A DNA stretch of 9,140 nt. It comes from Acidobacteriota bacterium. GTDB taxonomy: Bacteria; Acidobacteriota; Terriglobia; Terriglobales; Acidobacteriaceae. This document shows positions 7,283 through 9,140 of the stretch, in pieces; positions within the stretch are counted from its first letter, which is position 1, and every line of letters begins with the position of its first letter. Under the pieces are notes generated by a model that had not been told where the DNA came from, did not search any database, and saw only the letters and a list, made by a program, of their open reading frames with translations. The stretch spans positions 1-9,140 of the forward strand of contig JAKART010000065.1 of the NCBI GenBank assembly GCA_021819255.1. The letters run 5' to 3'. The position numbers and the translations under genes are program-made.

Positions 7283-7376
7283 AGGCGATGGCATCGAGCG
7301 TCTTCCGATGCAATCGAGCGTCTTCCGATGCAATTGAGCGTCTTCCGATGCAATTGATCTTCGACGGCCATCGCCT
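7283..7376. repeat. Perfect 10-bp inverted repeat bounding the tandem array
   Basis: AGGCGATGGC (7283-7292) and GCCATCGCCT (7367-7376) are exact reverse complements and sit directly at the two edges of the 20-bp array. They could base-pair to form a long hairpin with the array in the loop, or be ends of a small mobile or duplicated element. Confidence 0.75.
7291..7366. repeat. Tandem repeat array, about 3.5 copies of a 20-bp unit
   Basis: The unit GCAATYGAGCGTCTTCCGAT occurs at 7291-7309 (one A missing, 19 bp), 7310-7329 and 7330-7349, with a degenerate partial copy from 7350. Copies abut without spacers, so this is not a CRISPR. The junctions create a CGAT-GCA-ATCG mini-palindrome. A repeat of 20 bp shifts frame every copy, which argues against a coding role. 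Confidence 0.9.
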
Positions 7377-7506
7377 CCGCGGGCTGCAACCTGCTCGCGC
7401 TCGCCCATCGGGAACAGACGCGGATGTTCTGGCCGGACGAGCAGGATGGCCGGTCTCAGCATCAACCGCAGGCGAGGATGACCGCCGAGGGATGAGCGGG
7501 GAAAGT

Positions 7507-7547
7507 TTGACAAGCCGGGCGCGATCCTGTTTTGATCGTTGACAAGC
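7507..7547 (+). promoter_or_regulatory. Spaced direct repeat TTGACAAGC upstream of GH30
   Basis: The 9-mer TTGACAAGC occurs at 7507-7515 and 7539-7547, 32 bases apart (about three helical turns). Each contains the -35 consensus TTGACA, but neither has a good -10 hexamer 16-18 bases downstream. They may be -35 boxes or a paired activator site for the GH30 gene, which starts about 87 bases after the second copy. Confidence 0.3.
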
Positions 7548-7622
7548 TGCAGAACACGCACTTCCATCACCGAGAAAACAACCGATTGTTTCGAACCATG
7601 TTTCTGCATCGCCGGTTGACCG

Positions 7623-7627
7623 AGGAG
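7623..7627 (+). promoter_or_regulatory. Ribosome binding site of GH30
   Basis: AGGAG lies 6 bases before the ATG at 7634 and decides the start in favour of the version with an N-terminal Sec signal. Confidence 0.75.
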
Positions 7628-7633
7628 ACTCGT

Positions 7634-9046
7634 ATGAAATTGCGGATCCAGATCGCATCTCTCGCTTTCCTGCTCTCGCTCACCCTGTCTTTGCCTGCGC
7701 AGTCTGGCCAGCCAGGCAATGCGCGCCTTTGGTTAACCACCGGCGATCGCTCCTCCTTGCTGGCGGAGCAGCCAGCCCCGGTTTCTTTCTCCTCGGCCGC
7801 GAGCTCGGATCCGGCCATCGAGGTGAACGACATGGAACAGTACCAGTCGATGGAAGGCTTTGGGTTTGCCCTTACCGGAGGCAGCGCCGAGCTGCTGATG
7901 CGCATGTCGTCGGCCAGCCGGGCGGCGCTCCTCAAGAGCCTCTACGCGCCGGACGGCGACGGCATCCACGTCAGTTACCTCCGGGTCAGCATCGGCTCGT
8001 CGGACATGAATGATCATCCCTACACCTATGACGACATGCCTGCGGGCCAGGCCGATCCGCAACTGGAGCGCTTTAGTCTGAAGGCGGATCAAGCTGCGGT
8101 GATTCCTGTCCTCCAGCAGATTCTGGCCATCAATCCAGCGATCAGGATCCTTGGGTCGCCGTGGTCGGCTCCCGCCTGGATGAAGACCAATGACAATCTG
8201 AAGGGGGGTCACCTGAAGCCGGAAGACTATCCGATCTATGCGCAGTACTTCGTCCGTTATATCCGGGCGATGAAGGCCGCCGGCATCTCTCTGGCCGCGG
8301 TCACGGTGCAGAACGAGCCTCTGAACCCCAAAAACACGCCCAGCATGGTGATGTTTGCTCCCGAAGAGGACGCATTCATCGCCCAGGCGCTGGGCCCCGC
8401 TTTTGCCCGCGCCGGCATCCAGACCGGCATCCAGATCTACGATCACAATCCGGACGTAACGTCGTACCCGCTCTCCATCCTGGGCGACCCCGCAGCCGGG
8501 AAATACGTCCAGGGAACCGCCTTTCACCTTTATGGAGGGTCGGCCGAGGCCTTCACCAAGGTCCACAACCTCTATCCGCGCCAAGGTCTCTTCATGACCG
8601 AGCAGTCGGTGACGCAGGATCCACGCTCGCGGGGGTTGGATATCGCCGAGCCGGTGGACAGCGTTGTGATCGGCGCTACCCGGAACTGGAGCCGCGACGT
8701 GCTGCTGTGGAATCTGGCCGCGGACGCGGAGGCCGGACCGCATACCAACCACGGCGGCTGTACCGGATGCTGGGGTGCGCTGACCATCCAGGGTGATCAG
8801 GCGACACGCAACCTGGCATGGTATGTTCTGGCGCATTTCTCCAAGTTCGTTCCACCCGGCTCCATCCGCATTGGAACCAACGATCTGGAGCAGCTCGATA
8901 ATGTGGCCTTCCTGACTCCCGACGGAAAGATCGTTCTGGTGGTCTCCAACACGGGCAACTTCCCGTTCTCGTTTGCGATTCGCTATCACCACAGAACCGC
9001 AGTCACTTCCCTGCCGCCGGGAGCCGTCGGCACCTACGTCTGGTGA
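7634..9046 (+). CDS. Secreted GH30 family glycoside hydrolase (glucosylceramidase-like)
   Basis: A 470-residue retaining beta-glycosidase of clan GH-A. The ATG at 7634 is preferred over upstream in-frame starts because AGGAG (7623-7627) lies 6 bases before it and a Sec signal peptide follows immediately (MKLRIQIASLAFLLSLTLSL, cleavage near PAQS). Motifs in order: GFGFALTGGSAEL at 75-87, the entry of the family barrel; YLRVSIGSSD at 115-124; GSPWSAPAWMKTN at 174-186; the acid/base TVQNEP with Glu228; FHLYGG at 297-302; and the nucleophile FMTEQS with Glu323. WGALTIQGD and YVLAHFSKFVPPGS mark the end of the barrel and the start of the family beta-sandwich, which reaches the C-terminus (GTYVW). 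Characterised members act on glucosylceramide, beta-1,6-glucan, or beta-xylosides, so the substrate is open. No binding module is attached. It is transcribed away from the GH27/sulfatase genes. Confidence 0.94.
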   Translation: MKLRIQIASLAFLLSLTLSLPAQSGQPGNARLWLTTGDRSSLLAEQPAPVSFSSAASSDPAIEVNDMEQYQSMEGFGFALTGGSAELLMRMSSASRAALLKSLYAPDGDGIHVSYLRVSIGSSDMNDHPYTYDDMPAGQADPQLERFSLKADQAAVIPVLQQILAINPAIRILGSPWSAPAWMKTNDNLKGGHLKPEDYPIYAQYFVRYIRAMKAAGISLAAVTVQNEPLNPKNTPSMVMFAPEEDAFIAQALGPAFARAGIQTGIQIYDHNPDVTSYPLSILGDPAAGKYVQGTAFHLYGGSAEAFTKVHNLYPRQGLFMTEQSVTQDPRSRGLDIAEPVDSVVIGATRNWSRDVLLWNLAADAEAGPHTNHGGCTGCWGALTIQGDQATRNLAWYVLAHFSKFVPPGSIRIGTNDLEQLDNVAFLTPDGKIVLVVSNTGNFPFSFAIRYHHRTAVTSLPPGAVGTYVW

Positions 9047-9072
9047 TGGCGGCCAAAAGGCGATCTCGGGCC

Positions 9073-9115
9073 AGGCCGGCGGAGGCCAGGTTGCGCAGCC
9101 GGCCTTCCTGTTTTT
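9073..9115 (+). terminator. Rho-independent terminator-like hairpin after GH30
   Basis: A perfect 8-bp GC-rich stem, AGGCCGGC (9073-9080) with GCCGGCCT (9098-9105), encloses a 17-base loop and is followed by TCCTGTTTTT (9106-9115). It begins 26 bases after the GH30 stop. The T-run starts a few bases late, otherwise this is a standard intrinsic terminator. Confidence 0.7.
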
Positions 9116-9140
9116 CCATTGAGCATTGAGCCGCGCAGGC

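Larger units (their letters stand above)
7097..7633. other. Non-coding region between CBM6 remnant and GH30 gene
   Basis: These 537 bases hold no supported gene. They contain a GCGCGC-AACG-GCGCGC hairpin (7231-7246), a 20-bp tandem repeat array within an inverted repeat (7283-7376), two spaced copies of TTGACAAGC (7507-7515, 7539-7547) and the GH30 ribosome binding site. Open frames on both strands through the array only translate the repeat. Confidence 0.55.

Noticed and set aside
7291..7366. CRISPR-like array
   Set aside because: Repeats abut directly with no unique spacers and no cas gene is nearby.
7142..7609. Overlapping minus-strand frames through the repeat array
   Set aside because: The same repeat is read in different frames (for example ..CIGRRSIASEDA..), which shows translation of a DNA repeat and not a protein; no domain is visible on either side.
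7733..8992. Long open frame (419 codons) on the minus strand opposite GH30
   Set aside because: It lies entirely antisense to a gene with clear catalytic motifs, has no recognisable domain and an Arg/Gly/Val-rich composition typical of the antisense frame of a GC-rich gene.

Overview
The window looks like an accessory carbohydrate-degradation locus from a soil-type Acidobacteriota (class Terriglobia, the Granulicella/Terriglobus/Edaphobacter kind). This is an inference. It rests on a moderately high GC content, clear GGAGG-type ribosome binding sites, and a TonB-dependent receptor of the large 'carboxypeptidase-regulatory domain + plug + barrel' type that is strongly expanded in that phylum. 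It also rests on several exported glycan-active enzymes standing together without a SusD partner. No rRNA, tRNA or housekeeping gene is present to fix the taxonomy.

Layout from left to right. Positions 1-2007 (minus) hold the N-terminal 669 residues of a TonB-dependent receptor; its C-terminus lies beyond the left edge. Positions 2008-2688 show no convincing gene. Positions 2689 to about 3120 (minus) carry the C-terminal stub of an ISNCY-like transposase, a dead insertion-sequence remnant. Positions 3237-4760 (minus) encode a Tat-exported type I sulfatase with an intact CSPSR maturation motif. A 444-base regulatory gap follows. Positions 5205-6437 (minus) encode a Tat-exported GH27 alpha-galactosidase. 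Positions about 6692-7096 (plus) are an orphan CBM6 module without signal peptide or catalytic domain, probably the tail of a lost glycosidase. Positions 7097-7633 are non-coding, with a 20-bp tandem repeat array inside a 10-bp inverted repeat and a spaced TTGACAAGC repeat. Positions 7634-9046 (plus) encode a Sec-exported GH30 glycosidase, followed by a good terminator-like hairpin.

How the parts may work together: the receptor would import oligosaccharides or another glycan-derived ligand across the outer membrane, the sulfatase would remove sulfate esters, GH27 would remove alpha-galactosyl ends, and GH30 would cut beta-linked glucosyl, xylosyl or related residues. A polysaccharide-utilisation-like locus for a sulfated or alpha-galactosylated heteroglycan is the simplest reading. 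The true substrate cannot be read from the sequence. The IS stub, orphan CBM6 and repeat array show that the locus has been rearranged.
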